Assembly: GCA_030280995.1 (NCBI GenBank)
Contig: JASXTE010000014.1
Location: 5,291,156-5,355,155 of the forward strand
Length of the DNA: 64,000 nt
DNA from: Hemileia vastatrix
Taxonomy: Eukaryota > Basidiomycota > Pucciniomycetes > Pucciniales > Zaghouaniaceae
Reading direction: 5' to 3'
This document shows positions 19,755-31,303 of the stretch, in pieces; the stretch's first letter is position 1, and each line of letters starts with the position of its first letter. A model generated the notes under the pieces. That model had not been told where the DNA came from. It saw only the letters and a list, made by a program, of their open reading frames with translations, and made no database searches. The position numbers and the translations under genes were made by a program.

Positions 19755-20993
19755 TGTCAGCCAGGCTATTCCAGGAGTCCAGTAAATGATATGTAAATTA
19801 TAAAACCTTAAAGAGTGGGTAAGACTTGTATTTAATGAATATAACTTAATATTTTATTGAATAATGAAATTATATAAGAATTTTATTATATACAAGTGTT
19901 ACATTAAATTTATTGGTTATATATATTTTTATATATACAATTAAATTGAGCATAATATAATATATTCTACAAATAATGGCGCATTTTTATGTATTTAATA
20001 ATTATAAATTTATATTTAATTAATTAAAAAACATATATTATAATTATAAGTGTAAAATTGACTTATAATATAATTAAATTAATTATTTAAATTTATATAA
20101 TAAATAACATCTTTCATATAGTATTAAACAATAATTAATGGCGCTTCTTTTGACCCTTAATTGTGTCAGGAAGAAAATCAAATAAATTATAATACTTATT
20201 TTATAAAATAGTATTATAAATTCTCAAATTAAATTAATTAATTGTTTCAGTTAAACTAGTTATTAAATTACATAGTGAAAACAATTAATAAATATTAATT
20301 TACACTGAATTAAAATGATTGCATGCCTTGTTACGTCAAAACATGTTATTTGTTTCACTTAGAAATGCTGAAAACAGATTGTAATACTTGTTTTGATTTG
20401 TTTTTCCCATAGTTCTTAGATCACAGGGTTGTTTAGTTACTCATTATTTTGTATTAACTGATTTGGGAAATTTGGGATGGGAATTTTATATTCTTAATTG
20501 GGATTCTTATTATTTTTCGTATAATTTTCTCTTAATTACTATGTTACAAATGTCTTCTTTTATCTTCTTGTTTTACTTCATTACTATTTTGTATATAGTC
20601 ACTTGTAGCGCTTCAGAGGACCCATTGCCTATAAAAGGGCCTTGGATAATCCCCTGTAGAAGTATCACTTATTACACACTCAACAATTTAAAGATAAATT
20701 TATTACGCTTATTATTATTTTTATTAGTATTAAATTCTAAATAACAATTTAAAGGTTGCCTTAAGTCTGATAGTAATTATAGTGTTTGCCGCGCAGAACT
20801 CTTACTTAAATAATATTAATATTAATAAAACCAATTTGTTGTCACCTCTCAAATCACTCGTCGTTGCTTTCTCTCAAATAAATTAAATAATTTCAATTGT
20901 TTTTATTTCTTTTATTTCTAAACTACTATCTCCTTCTTGTCCTCCTCTCTTTTCTTCCCTCTTCTCTTATATCTTCTAGACGACTGACCGACA
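19755..20993 (+). mobile_element. A1 3' LTR
   Basis: TGTCAGCC...GACCGACA. It differs from the 5' LTR by scattered single substitutions and a small deletion near 20740. Preceded by the purine-rich GAGTGAGGGAG and followed by the TSD AGAAA. Confidence 0.93.
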
Positions 20994-20998
20994 AGAAA

Positions 20999-21376
20999 TA
21001 AGCAATCCCAATTTTAACATAATTTATCAAATTAAAAATAATGAGTCAATTAACATAAAAATATATATTATTTCAAAACCATATCTCTAGATTTAAAATA
21101 TGATGTTTTAATGAAAAATTGATACAAAACTTTAATGCAATGAGCTATCTTGAAAAATTTAAAAAGAGAATATCATAACAAGTAATTTCTGCAAAAAAAA
21201 CTACTAAGTAATGTAGATGAAGCATAAAAATAAGTCATATTTTTTTAAAAAAAATGATCTAACAATATTTATTTTTGTTAAAAAAATCAAAAACATTTTT
21301 AAGCTTGTTTGTTATAAAAATGTTAAAATCCACTAAAAGTTATCTAAAGGTGGAAAAATATGTCAAAAATATGTTG
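20999..21376. other. AT-rich spacer between A1 and A2
   Basis: About 380 bp of A/T-rich host DNA separating two same-orientation elements. Nothing recognisable in it. Confidence 0.7.
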
Positions 21377-21381
21377 AATTT

Positions 21382-22523
21382 TGTCAGCCAGGCTATTCCA
21401 GGAGTCCAGTAAATGATATATAAATTATAAAACCTTAAAGTGTGGGTAAGACTTGTATTTAATGAATATAACTTAATATTTTATTGCATAATGAAATTAT
21501 AGAAGAATTTTATTATATACAAGTGTTACATTAAATTTATTGGTTATATATATTTTTATATAAAATTAAATTGAGAATTATATAATATATTCTACAAATA
21601 ATGGCGCATTTTTATGTATTTAATAATTATAAATTTATATTTAATTAATTAAAAAACATATATTATAATTACAAGTGTAAAATTGATTTATAATATATTT
21701 AAATTAATTATTTAAATTTATATATTAAATAACACCTCTCATATAAAACTAAACAATAATTAATGACGCTTCTTTTGACCATTAATTGTGTTAGAAAAAA
21801 AAACAAATAAATTAATTTATACTAAATTGAGATTAATTACATGTTTTGTTGCGTCAAAGTATTTTTTTGTTTCACTTAAAATATCCTTTAATCAGATTGT
21901 ACCATCTGTTTGGAATTATATTTCTCATAGTTCCTATGTTCCAATCTTGTTTAGTTATTCACTATTGTCACTTACTGATTTGGGAATTAATGGCGGGGAA
22001 ATCGGATTCTTATTTGGGCTTTTAATTATTTGTTTCATGTTTTTCTCTATATTGTTATGTTTCATTTACTCTTTTGATATATTTGTTTTATTCCATTCTA
22101 ATCATTGTATTTACAAATATAGTAGCGCTTCAGAGGACCCATTGCCTATAAAAGGGCCTTGGATAATCCCCTGTAGCCTCATCACTTATGAAACACTCAA
22201 CAAATTAAATAACTATTTTATTACGTTTATATTTTTTTATTAGTAATACAATTCTAATTAAAAGTCTATATAACAAATTAAAGTTTGCTTTAAGTCTGAT
22301 AGTAATTAAAAGTGTTTGCCGCGCAGAACCCTTACATTGAATAATATTATTATTAATAAATACTAAGCTTTTGTCATCTCTCAAAGTTGCTCGCCGTTGT
22401 TTTTCTTCTTAATTAAAATTAAATATACTATTACAAATTATTCCTTTTATTTTCCCTTGTCCTCCTCCTTCTCTCCTCCTTTTCTCCTATTTTTCTTACC
22501 TTCTTCTAGACGACTGACCGACA
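21382..22523 (+). mobile_element. A2 5' LTR
   Basis: TGTCAGCC...GACCGACA with TATAAAAG at 22147-22154. The first 400 bp or so and the promoter-to-end segment match A1; the middle (about 21790-22120) does not. TGGGGGCC follows at the PBS position. An open frame at 21788-22243 crosses the promoter and is not considered a gene. Confidence 0.92.
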
Positions 22524-23211
22524 ACTGGGGGCCTTTCCAAACGACGACGACGCTCGAGCCTGGCGACGAACGACAAACGCACGGACCACCTAGCAAAACG
22601 AAACTTTTGCCGCAACTGTGTTTCGAACTTGGGTTCGACATCTTAGGTTTATATAATATTAATTTTTATATTATTTTGAAGTGATTTTTTGATCACTATA
22701 GTAAGTTCACCTTTGCGCCTCTCACTCTTATTACTATATTTTTCTTGCAATAACAGTGATTGTGGCTTAATTTCTGATTCACTGAGTGTAAGTGTTCAAT
22801 TTTTAAAAAAAATTTTTTCCTAGTTGACCATTATAGAGTGTTAAATCCTCTTAGTCCTAGAAGAATTGACATTTTTTAATACAAAATTGAATTATTAATT
22901 TAATTTTTTTTATTAATTATTGTTAATTTTGGTTGACTTAAAAGTACATTGTGCTTAGTCCCAAATATATTGCCATATTTATTATTGGTAATTAATTGGT
23001 TGAATTAACTTGATTGTTATTCCCAATTTAACCTTGCAATCCTTTTTTTTTAAAAATTAATTTTTTTTTAATTATTACTTTATATTGAAAATTATTTTTT
23101 CTATAATTTAATTAATAAAAATTTTTTTTTATTATTTGGAGCAATTATTGACTAACTTTTATTATTTTTTTTTATATAATAAAAAAGTAAATTATAAATC
23201 TTCACACTAGT

Positions 23212-23893
23212 ATGTCCAACAATTTGGCAGAAAAAATGGATAACATGCAAGTGGATGAAATAGAAATTGACTATGATGCTGACACTGTAAGTTCTTCTAA
23301 AGTTGGTCATAAAAAATCTTATACTAACACAAAGAATTCACATACTGCAGGATGTGGAAATGACAGGAAATGCAAACAAACCAAACCCCCTTCCCCCAGT
23401 ACCACAGAAGGAAGTAAAGCCTCTAGTGCCTCAAGAAGGTCTTCCAAAAGGCTTCAAAATAAAAAAGCTTCCTCTGCCACAACAAATCAGCAACCTATCC
23501 AGTCATATAAAAGAGTTGAAGACAGAAAATATGACGTACAAAGCAAAGGTAGACACATTGTGGGATCAGGTCCAAGAACTCAGGAACCAGATTCAGGCCC
23601 AGGCCCCTCCTCAGTTGCCTCCCAATCAGCCTCAGTTTCAGGCTCAACCTTCACAGCCACCCAGCTCAACCATCCAAAATCCAAATACTATGGAAGTAGA
23701 GCAATGGAAATGGGATTATCTAATGAGTCACTACCAACAGAATGTGCAAAACCCTCCTCATCATCAGCCTGGCCCATCCAGAACACCCAATTTCCATCCA
23801 CCTCCTCATCCCTACCAACAAGGCAGGAGAAAGAAGGCCCAAGCACAATCCCAAACCCAGTCCCAGGGGAAGTTTCCTCCTCTGCCATGGTAA
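23212..23893 (+). CDS. A2 spliced overlapping ORF: coiled-coil/WKWD protein
   Basis: Same organisation as in A1: exon 1 23212-23286, 64-nt intron 23287-23350 (GTAAGT, TACTAAC, CTGCAG), exon 2 in the +1 frame from 23351 to the stop at 23893. It differs from A1 by very few residues, which is expected because the copies are young and so adds little independent evidence. The comparison with A3 is the informative one. Confidence 0.62.
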
Positions 23894-26835
23894 GTAATTT
23901 GGTTGATAGTCACTTGGGTATGTTTTCTAATAAATCTTCTTCTGCAGGTAATATTATTGAACATGGTGAAAGAACAGTTAAACCTGTTAAAAGACAGCTT
24001 CCTGTAACTAGTAGCCCTATTGATGTAATTAGCAAATGGTCATTTGATGAAACTTTACATTTAACTTCTACATCTTTAATTAATCCTTCTCTTGCAATTA
24101 AAAATGATTCTGTTCCCCCTGAAATCTATACCTTAATTGAAAAAACTTCTGAGGAAATATTGAAAGATACCCTTGATTTTAATATTGTAAAAGACAAACA
24201 TGTGAGAGATGTGTTAATCCATGAAAATGATAGATTAAATAATTTACACTTGCAATGTAAAGTGAGTTCTTATGTACAAGATACAGCTTATTTAAAAATC
24301 AAAGAAACCTTGAATATTGTTCTTAGTCAACAAAAACAAATAAGAAGTGACCATAGAGCTATCTCAGATAGAAATATCGGTCTACATAAGACCTTGAGTG
24401 AATTGAAACCCCTTATTGAGGAAAATTATTCATTCAAAAATGAAATAAAATCTCTGCAAAATGAGTTTAAGAAGCTAAAAAATGATTTCCATGCACTAAG
24501 TACCAAACACTCAGTTTCTGAGGACAGAAATGTTCTATCTCTTGCAAAAGTAAATGACCAGATGTCTGAAATTCCAAGAATAAGAAACTATGTGTCTGAC
24601 CTACAGGAAAAGTTCTCAACCTTAAACACCAATAATGAATTAAATGAGATTTCTGTAAATAAGCTGCATAAAAATAAAGGGAAAAGACCTGAGCAAAGTT
24701 CATCCTTTCTTCCTCATATTTCAACCATTAAACAAACTGACAATGAGTCTGTAAAATCTTTTGCTACTAGCAAAAAATCTGGTGATGGTCATGCACCAGC
24801 TGTTTCTGTAAATAATGAAATTTCTGAACACCTGGCTAAACTTCAGGAATTATTAATAATGAATAATTCTAACCAAAAAGTGGACCATCCCAGTAGTCAG
24901 AAAAATTGGCCTAAGTTAGACCAATATCCTACCTTTGATGGTGATTCTTCCTCTGATTGGCAACACTTTATCCAGGGAATTGATAATTTAAAGAGATCTT
25001 ATAAACTACCTGATGAGGAAATTGTTTCTAAGCTAATTTCTTTATTTTCCAATGTAGCCTTGATGTGGTATGAATCTGTCCTTTTAGATAACAATCATTT
25101 TACATGGAATGATTGGAAATCCTTGATTGAGAATCAGTTTGGTGGTTCAAAATTCAGGTTAGCTCAGCAGAGACTGTATGAGAATACTAGATATGTATCC
25201 TCCTCTGTTGAAAAGCCCATTGTTTTTCTGATGAAAATAACTAAAATCCTTAGAGCAATTGATCCAAAGTTGGATTATGATATTTGGAGAGATAAAATCT
25301 TGTATAAATTACCAAATTCTCTTAGGGATTTGATTGTTGCTAGAACTGAGCATGTAAGGGAAAATTCTTCTTTCATTAATATCTGTAATGAAGTACTACT
25401 CAACCATAGATATGAACCAAAGAATTACCTTAGTAAATCTTATAATGATCAGAATAAAACTTCTATAAAGCTCCCAGAAAAATCTGGTAAACCCTCTGCC
25501 CCAGTTGCACCTAAAAAATATGCAACAAATACTTGTTATAAATGTAACAAACTGTGGCAGAAGGGTCATGTTTGTGACAAGAAAATTCATCTTGTTGAAC
25601 AAAATGAAGACACTGATGAAGTTGAACTTGATGTCAATAATTCTTCCAGTGACTGTGAAAGTAATATCTCCTATGACAATGAATCTGTTAAAGATGTTTT
25701 AATGTTGGAACATGATGTCCATTATTTACATAATATATCTGAGGATTGTGTATTGAATTTATCTTCAGTAGAAAATGCTGAGATAATTAAAAATATTACT
25801 AACAATTCTATTCCCATATCCCCTTTAAAGGCACCTGTTATCATTAATGGTAAAAATGTTGATGTAGTTCTTGATTCTGGTGCTGGAGGAAGTGTAGTAT
25901 CTGAAAAAGCTTTGGCTTCAGTGGATAAGGAATATTTGAGTAAATTATTGCCTATAACTACTGAAAAATGGAGAGGATATGGTTCTACCTTATTTCCTAT
26001 TGGCAAATACAAAACCTCTGTATTTTTCAAATATAATGGTGGTTTTGTCAGAGCTATTTGTGAGTTTTTTGTCATGAAAAATGATAATTTGAGCAATTGG
26101 TTTATTATGGGAAATGATATTTTAACCATGTTTGGTGTGAAACTGGACCCAGCAAATAATTGCTTTACCTTAGGAATGAATGGGAAAAGAAAATTCAAAA
26201 TTTCTTCTCCTAGACCTTCTGGGCATTTGTTGAAATCTTGTAACTCACTGACCCAATGTAAAGGTAGACCAACAACTGAAATGGATGATTTATTACATGA
26301 AATAAATACTGCTTCTTTTGGTGATCAGTTGACTAGTGAGCAAAAAGATTCTATTGTTGCCTCTATTACCTCTTTCCCTATGGCTTTTGCTAATGGGTCT
26401 CATGTCTTGGGAATTGTTCAGGAAGAAATGAAGATTATCTTATCCTGTAATTTGAGTGATATTCCTCCTACCCTTAAGAAAAAACCATATCCTGCTTCTC
26501 CATCAAAAAGAAAAGATATTGAAGATAATATTGAAACATTATTGAAAATGAATATCATTGAGAAAGTGGATGTCACCCCCAAATATTGTGTCATCTCTCC
26601 AGTCTTAATTTCTTATGAAAAAGATAAAGCTAGATTATGTGGAGATTACAGAGCTTTAAATACTTATACTGTTGATGATATTTATCCTTTACCCAGAATT
26701 AATTCAATACATGCTACCTTGCAAGGTACAAAATTTATTAGTTGTCTGGATGGTAATAAAGGTTATCATCAGGTTCCAGTTGAGAAAAATTCTCAAAATT
26801 TTTTTGCTTATTGCTACTCATATGGGAATATATAA
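23212..26835 (+). CDS. gag-pol: A2 Gag-Pol, first part: Gag, zinc finger, protease, start of RT
   Basis: A single open frame of 1207 codons fuses what A1 has in two frames: Ser/Pro-rich N-terminus, coiled coil, Gag domain (about 565-740), an intact C-x2-C-x7-H-x2-C finger (about 774-787), aspartic protease DSGAGGS (about 886) and the RT up to LDGNKGYHQ. It shows that family A Gag and Pol share one frame, with no stop or slippage site needed between them. The last dozen residues are out of frame because an extra T was gained in the run near 26798-26804. Introns as in A1 are recognisable (23287-23350 and about 23890-23948). Confidence 0.9.
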   Translation: MSNNLAEKMDNMQVDEIEIDYDADTVSSSKVGHKKSYTNTKNSHTAGCGNDRKCKQTKPPSPSTTEGSKASSASRRSSKRLQNKKASSATTNQQPIQSYKRVEDRKYDVQSKGRHIVGSGPRTQEPDSGPGPSSVASQSASVSGSTFTATQLNHPKSKYYGSRAMEMGLSNESLPTECAKPSSSSAWPIQNTQFPSTSSSLPTRQEKEGPSTIPNPVPGEVSSSAMVSNLVDSHLGMFSNKSSSAGNIIEHGERTVKPVKRQLPVTSSPIDVISKWSFDETLHLTSTSLINPSLAIKNDSVPPEIYTLIEKTSEEILKDTLDFNIVKDKHVRDVLIHENDRLNNLHLQCKVSSYVQDTAYLKIKETLNIVLSQQKQIRSDHRAISDRNIGLHKTLSELKPLIEENYSFKNEIKSLQNEFKKLKNDFHALSTKHSVSEDRNVLSLAKVNDQMSEIPRIRNYVSDLQEKFSTLNTNNELNEISVNKLHKNKGKRPEQSSSFLPHISTIKQTDNESVKSFATSKKSGDGHAPAVSVNNEISEHLAKLQELLIMNNSNQKVDHPSSQKNWPKLDQYPTFDGDSSSDWQHFIQGIDNLKRSYKLPDEEIVSKLISLFSNVALMWYESVLLDNNHFTWNDWKSLIENQFGGSKFRLAQQRLYENTRYVSSSVEKPIVFLMKITKILRAIDPKLDYDIWRDKILYKLPNSLRDLIVARTEHVRENSSFINICNEVLLNHRYEPKNYLSKSYNDQNKTSIKLPEKSGKPSAPVAPKKYATNTCYKCNKLWQKGHVCDKKIHLVEQNEDTDEVELDVNNSSSDCESNISYDNESVKDVLMLEHDVHYLHNISEDCVLNLSSVENAEIIKNITNNSIPISPLKAPVIINGKNVDVVLDSGAGGSVVSEKALASVDKEYLSKLLPITTEKWRGYGSTLFPIGKYKTSVFFKYNGGFVRAICEFFVMKNDNLSNWFIMGNDILTMFGVKLDPANNCFTLGMNGKRKFKISSPRPSGHLLKSCNSLTQCKGRPTTEMDDLLHEINTASFGDQLTSEQKDSIVASITSFPMAFANGSHVLGIVQEEMKIILSCNLSDIPPTLKKKPYPASPSKRKDIEDNIETLLKMNIIEKVDVTPKYCVISPVLISYEKDKARLCGDYRALNTYTVDDIYPLPRINSIHATLQGTKFISCLDGNKGYHQVPVEKNSQNFFAYCYSYGNI

Positions 26836-29380
26836 GTATGTTAGGATGCCATTTGGCCCTAAAAATGCTCCTTCAGTTTTCCAGAAGGTCATGGATAACA
26901 CTTTCCATCAAGAAATTATTGAAGGTTGGCTCATGGTTTATATTGATGATATCATTGTTTTTTCTAAAACTTTTGATGAACATATAATTCACTTGAATAG
27001 AGTTTTCCAAAAAATGGATGAAATCAATATGACCTTATCTTTGAAAAAGTGTAAATTTGGTTTTCAATCTTTGAAAGTCCTTGGCCATGTTGTGTCAGGC
27101 TTACAAATTTGTGTAGACCATAATAAAGTTGCTGCCATTCAAAATGTGAAAGCACCAACTTCTGTAAGAGAAATCCAAAGTTTTTTGGGTATGTGTGGCT
27201 ATTATAGACAATATATTAAAAACTATCAGGTCATATCCTTGCCTCTTACAAAACTAACCAGAAAAGATGTTGCTTTTCTCTGGAATAATGACTGTCAAAA
27301 AGCTTTTAATACATTGAAAAGTTGCTTAATGACAGCCCCTATATTGGCTCTTCCAGATTTTAACAAGCCATTTGTACTTTATACAGATGCTAGCTTTATT
27401 GGTCTGGGAGCTGCCCTTCACCAAAAGCAAATTATTAATGATAAATCCTCAGAGGTTGTAATTTGTTATATTTCAAGAACGTTAAGAAATAGTGAATTGA
27501 AATATGGTGCCACTCAATTGGAGTGCTTAGCAGTTGTTTGGGCTCTTGAGAAACTTCATTACTACTTGGATGACCAAAAATTTGAGTTGGTAACTGACTG
27601 TAGTGCTGTGAAATCTCTCTTAAACCTCAAAACACCTAACAGACATATGTTCAGGTGGCAACTTGCTGTTCAAGAATACAGAGGAAGGATGACTATTATC
27701 CATAGAGCTGGAAATGTTCATTCTAATGTTGATATGCTCTCCAGATTGCCTCTGCCAAATAATGACTCCAATCCTGCTTATGTACCTGAAGATGATGCTG
27801 TTCATATACATGGTATATTTATAGTTGATATGGAAGAAGAGTTATTACAGTTAATACCGGATTCATATGATAAAGATTCTGACTTAAATAAATTAGTTAC
27901 TATTTTGAATGATCCTAAGAATGCTTCAATTCAAGCATTAATAAAAACTCTTCCTGCAAAGTACCAAAATGCTTTAAGTAAAGGAAAGTTTTCTATTGAA
28001 GATGGTTATATATATTATAGGAGGAAGCTTACCAATGTAATTGTTATTCCTCCTTCAATGAAAGAAACTATCCTCAAACTTTGTCATGATGACATATTAG
28101 CTGGTCATTTTGATCTTGAAAAAACATTGATTAGAATCAAAAACACTGCATGGTGGGCTAATATGTCTGAAGACACAAAATTATATGTTGAATCTTGTGA
28201 TTCCTGCCAAAAATCTAAAAGGTTAACAGGTAAGAGAGCAGGGTTATTACAACATATTGAAGCACCTAGTGCTCCCTGGCAAATCATTAATATGAATTTT
28301 GTCACTGGTCTTCCTGTTGCAGGTAAAGACAGCTTTAACTCTTGTTGGGTAATAGTGGATAGATTCACTAGAATGTGCAAATTTATTCCAACCCACAAAG
28401 ATGTATCCACCAAAGAATTAGCTTTCTTATGGTGGTCTTACATGTTTAATATTATTGGTTTTCCAAAAGCCATTATCTCTGATAGGGATCCAAAATTCAC
28501 TTCTGAGTTTTGGACCTCTTTGATGGATATTTGTGGCTGTGAGTTAAAATTGTCTACAGCTCACCATCCTCAGACTGATGGTCTAGCTGAAAGAATGATT
28601 CAAACTCTGGAAGATATGATTAGAAGGTATTGTGCCTTTGGTTTAGAATATAAAGACAATGATAGATTTACTCATGATTGGGTCACTCTTTTGCCTGGTC
28701 TTGAATTTGCATATAATAGCACTGTTCATTCTGTCACTGGGAAAAAGCCTTTTGAGCTTTGGTTAGGTTATGTCCCAAACACTCCTGCTCAGATTCTCAA
28801 TAATAAATTACCTAAGTTGGAACTACACCCTGGTGTAAAATCTTTTATGCAAATGCAACAGCTATGCAGAAAACATGCTCAAAGTTGTATTGATAAAGCA
28901 TTTGAATATGAAAAGAAAAGATGGGATAAATCCCATAAAGAATACACATTTAACAAGGGTGATGAGGTGTTGATCTCTACTGTCCATTTCAATTTACAGG
29001 GTAACCACAAATTAAAAGATCCTTTTGTAGGACCATTTGTTGTTAAAAGAATGGTTGGTGATAATGCAGTAGAAGTTGTATTGTATTCTCCATATGATAG
29101 GAAACATCCTGTCTTTCCCATTTCTTTACTTAAACCTTATACTTCCAACAGTGACTTATTTCCAAAAAGAAGAGGAAGACCTAAGAAGAACCCTCAGGAA
29201 GTCACAGAAACAGCAGAAATTGATAAAATTCTCAATGATAGAATTATCACTTCTGAGAGAGGTACTGAATATTTATTGAGATATAAGAACAAATCATCTG
29301 AACATGATGCATGGATACCTGGCAAGGAAATTTCAAATCTGCCTGCTCTGTTGAAAAAATACAAAAAGAAAAAATCTTAG
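26801..29380 (+). CDS. pol: A2 Pol, second part: RT, RNase H, integrase, chromodomain
   Basis: Continues from the T-run frameshift with FLLIATHMG of the RT fingers/palm and the catalytic YIDDI. RNase H is intact through the site where A1 is broken. The integrase keeps the zinc domain, SDRDPKF and GLAERMI, but the first catalytic block reads NMNFVTG instead of NMDFVTG, an Asp-to-Asn change at an essential metal-binding position of DDE integrases. The GPF module, RRGRPKKNP and chromodomain are intact. This copy probably cannot integrate on its own even if the frameshift were suppressed; that is inference. Confidence 0.9.
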   Translation, partial: FLLIATHMGIYKYVRMPFGPKNAPSVFQKVMDNTFHQEIIEGWLMVYIDDIIVFSKTFDEHIIHLNRVFQKMDEINMTLSLKKCKFGFQSLKVLGHVVSGLQICVDHNKVAAIQNVKAPTSVREIQSFLGMCGYYRQYIKNYQVISLPLTKLTRKDVAFLWNNDCQKAFNTLKSCLMTAPILALPDFNKPFVLYTDASFIGLGAALHQKQIINDKSSEVVICYISRTLRNSELKYGATQLECLAVVWALEKLHYYLDDQKFELVTDCSAVKSLLNLKTPNRHMFRWQLAVQEYRGRMTIIHRAGNVHSNVDMLSRLPLPNNDSNPAYVPEDDAVHIHGIFIVDMEEELLQLIPDSYDKDSDLNKLVTILNDPKNASIQALIKTLPAKYQNALSKGKFSIEDGYIYYRRKLTNVIVIPPSMKETILKLCHDDILAGHFDLEKTLIRIKNTAWWANMSEDTKLYVESCDSCQKSKRLTGKRAGLLQHIEAPSAPWQIINMNFVTGLPVAGKDSFNSCWVIVDRFTRMCKFIPTHKDVSTKELAFLWWSYMFNIIGFPKAIISDRDPKFTSEFWTSLMDICGCELKLSTAHHPQTDGLAERMIQTLEDMIRRYCAFGLEYKDNDRFTHDWVTLLPGLEFAYNSTVHSVTGKKPFELWLGYVPNTPAQILNNKLPKLELHPGVKSFMQMQQLCRKHAQSCIDKAFEYEKKRWDKSHKEYTFNKGDEVLISTVHFNLQGNHKLKDPFVGPFVVKRMVGDNAVEVVLYSPYDRKHPVFPISLLKPYTSNSDLFPKRRGRPKKNPQEVTETAEIDKILNDRIITSERGTEYLLRYKNKSSEHDAWIPGKEISNLPALLKKYKKKKS

Positions 29381-29414
29381 CATTTTTTTTATTGTTTTTT
29401 TTAGAGTGAGGGAG

Positions 29415-30556
29415 TGTCAGCCAGGCTATTCCAGGAGTCCAGTAAATGATATATAAATTATAAAACCTTAAAGAGTGGGTGAGACTTGTATTTAATGAAT
29501 ATAACTTAATATTTTATTGCATAATGAAATTATATAAGAATTTTATTATATACAAGTGTTACATTAAATTTATTGGTTATATATATTTTTATATACAATT
29601 AAATTGAGCATAATATAATATATTCTACAAATAATGGCGCATTTTTATGTATTTAATAATTATAAATTTATATTTAATTAATTAAAAAACATATATTATA
29701 ATTACAAGTGTAAAATTGATTTATAATATATTTAAATTAATTATTTAAATTTATATATTAAATAACACCTCTCATATAAAACTAAACAATAATTAATGAC
29801 GCTTCTTTTGACCCTTAATTGTGTTAGAAAAAAAAACAAATAAATTAATTTATACTAAATTGAGATTAATTACATGTTTTGTTGCGTCAAAGTATTTTTT
29901 TGTTTCACTTAAAATATCCTTTAATCAGATTGTACCATCTGTTTGGAATTATATTTCTCATAGTTCCTATGTTCCAATCTTGTTTAGTTATTCAATATTG
30001 TCACTTACTGATTTGGGAATTAATGGCGGGGAAATCGGATTCTGAATTGGGCTTTTAATTATTTGTTTCATGTTTTTCTCTATATTGTTATGTTTCATTT
30101 ACTCTTTTGATATATTTTTTTATTCTATTCTAATCATTGTATTTACAAATATAGTAGCGCTTCAGAGGACCCATTGCCTATAAAAGGGCCTTGGATAATC
30201 CCCTGTAGCCTCATCACTTATTAAACACTCAACAAATTAAATAACTATTTTATTACGTTTATATTTTTTTTATTAGTAATACAATTCTAATTAAAAGTCT
30301 ATATAACAAATTAAAGGTTGCTTTAAGTCTGATAGTAATTAAAAGTGTTTGCCGCGCAGAACCCTTACATTGAATAATATTATTATTAATAAATACTAAG
30401 CTTTTGTCATCTCTCAAAGTTGCTCGCCGTTGTTTTTCCTCTTAAATAAAATTAAATATACTATTACAAATTATTCCTTTTATTTTCCCTTGTCCTCCTC
30501 CTTCTCTCCTCCTTTTCTCCTATTTTTCTTACCTTCTTCTAGACGACTGACCGACA
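29415..30556 (+). mobile_element. A2 3' LTR
   Basis: Same length as the 5' LTR (1142 bp), with scattered substitutions, for example CTGAATTGGG in place of CTTATTTGGG near 30040. TSD AATTT follows. Confidence 0.93.
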
Positions 30557-30561
30557 AATTT

Positions 30562-31251
30562 TGTGAGCCAAAAATCAACAATTTTGTATCATTTCCTGTT
30601 GCGATATGACTTTATTCCACCCTGTTTATCTGATTGTTCCAGTATTACTTTGCTATGATCACTAGTTTTGAAGTAAAAATTCACAAATGTTCATTATATT
30701 TGATAATATGAGAAATAACTCAAACTTTTATAACTACAAAAAAGATTTTGAAACTCCTTCTTTCAATTAGTGATCGATGAAATTTTCAGTTTATTTGAGT
30801 AATGATTTTAATAATAACAAAAAATTTGGAATTCACAACAACTTATTTCCAGGGACTATAATTACTTACTTTTTTAATGCATGAGCTACTTATCAAGGAT
30901 GTAAAACATCAGAAAAGTAAGTTATAGTTATAAATCTACAGATTTTACTGTATCTGGTATATATATTTTCAATAAATCCTTTAAACTTATCTTAACCTAC
31001 ATACCACACAATAGAAAATTATTATATTAAAAAAAGAAAAAATTCTATGATAATATCATAAAGAATAAGAAAAATGGATTGATATTCCATAAAAATGGTT
31101 AATAAAATTTTAAAGGAACCTAAAACAGTATTCTTTCATCAAAATGTATCCTTTTTGTCTTTGTAATTTATTCCAAACAAATTTTTTGAAATTTGAATCT
31201 ATATATATAATGCCAAAACCACTATTAATTTCCCTCTTAGAATTTTAAAGC

Positions 31252-31303
<52 letters not shown>

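Larger units (their letters stand above)
11601..20998 (+). mobile_element. Family A chromoviral Ty3/gypsy element A1, complete with TSD
   Basis: The element occupies 11606-20993 and is flanked by the direct repeat AGAAA (11601-11605 and 20994-20998). It contains two LTRs (1252 and 1239 bp, nearly identical), a 0.7-kb leader, gag and pol (protease, RT, RNase H, integrase, chromodomain) and a purine-rich GAGTGAGGGAG tract before the 3' LTR. The clean TSD and close LTR match point to a fairly recent insertion. Two 1-bp deletions break the reading frame. Confidence 0.95.
21377..30561 (+). mobile_element. Family A chromoviral Ty3/gypsy element A2, complete with TSD
   Basis: Element body 21382-30556, flanked by AATTT (21377-21381 and 30557-30561). 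Both LTRs are 1142 bp. The internal region is almost identical to A1, yet the middle of its LTRs differs clearly from that of A1. One extra T in a run near 26798 breaks the polyprotein, and the integrase has a catalytic-site change. Confidence 0.95.

Noticed and set aside
21788..22243. 151-codon ORF in the A2 5' LTR
   Set aside because: Broken early in the otherwise similar 3' LTR and lies over the promoter.
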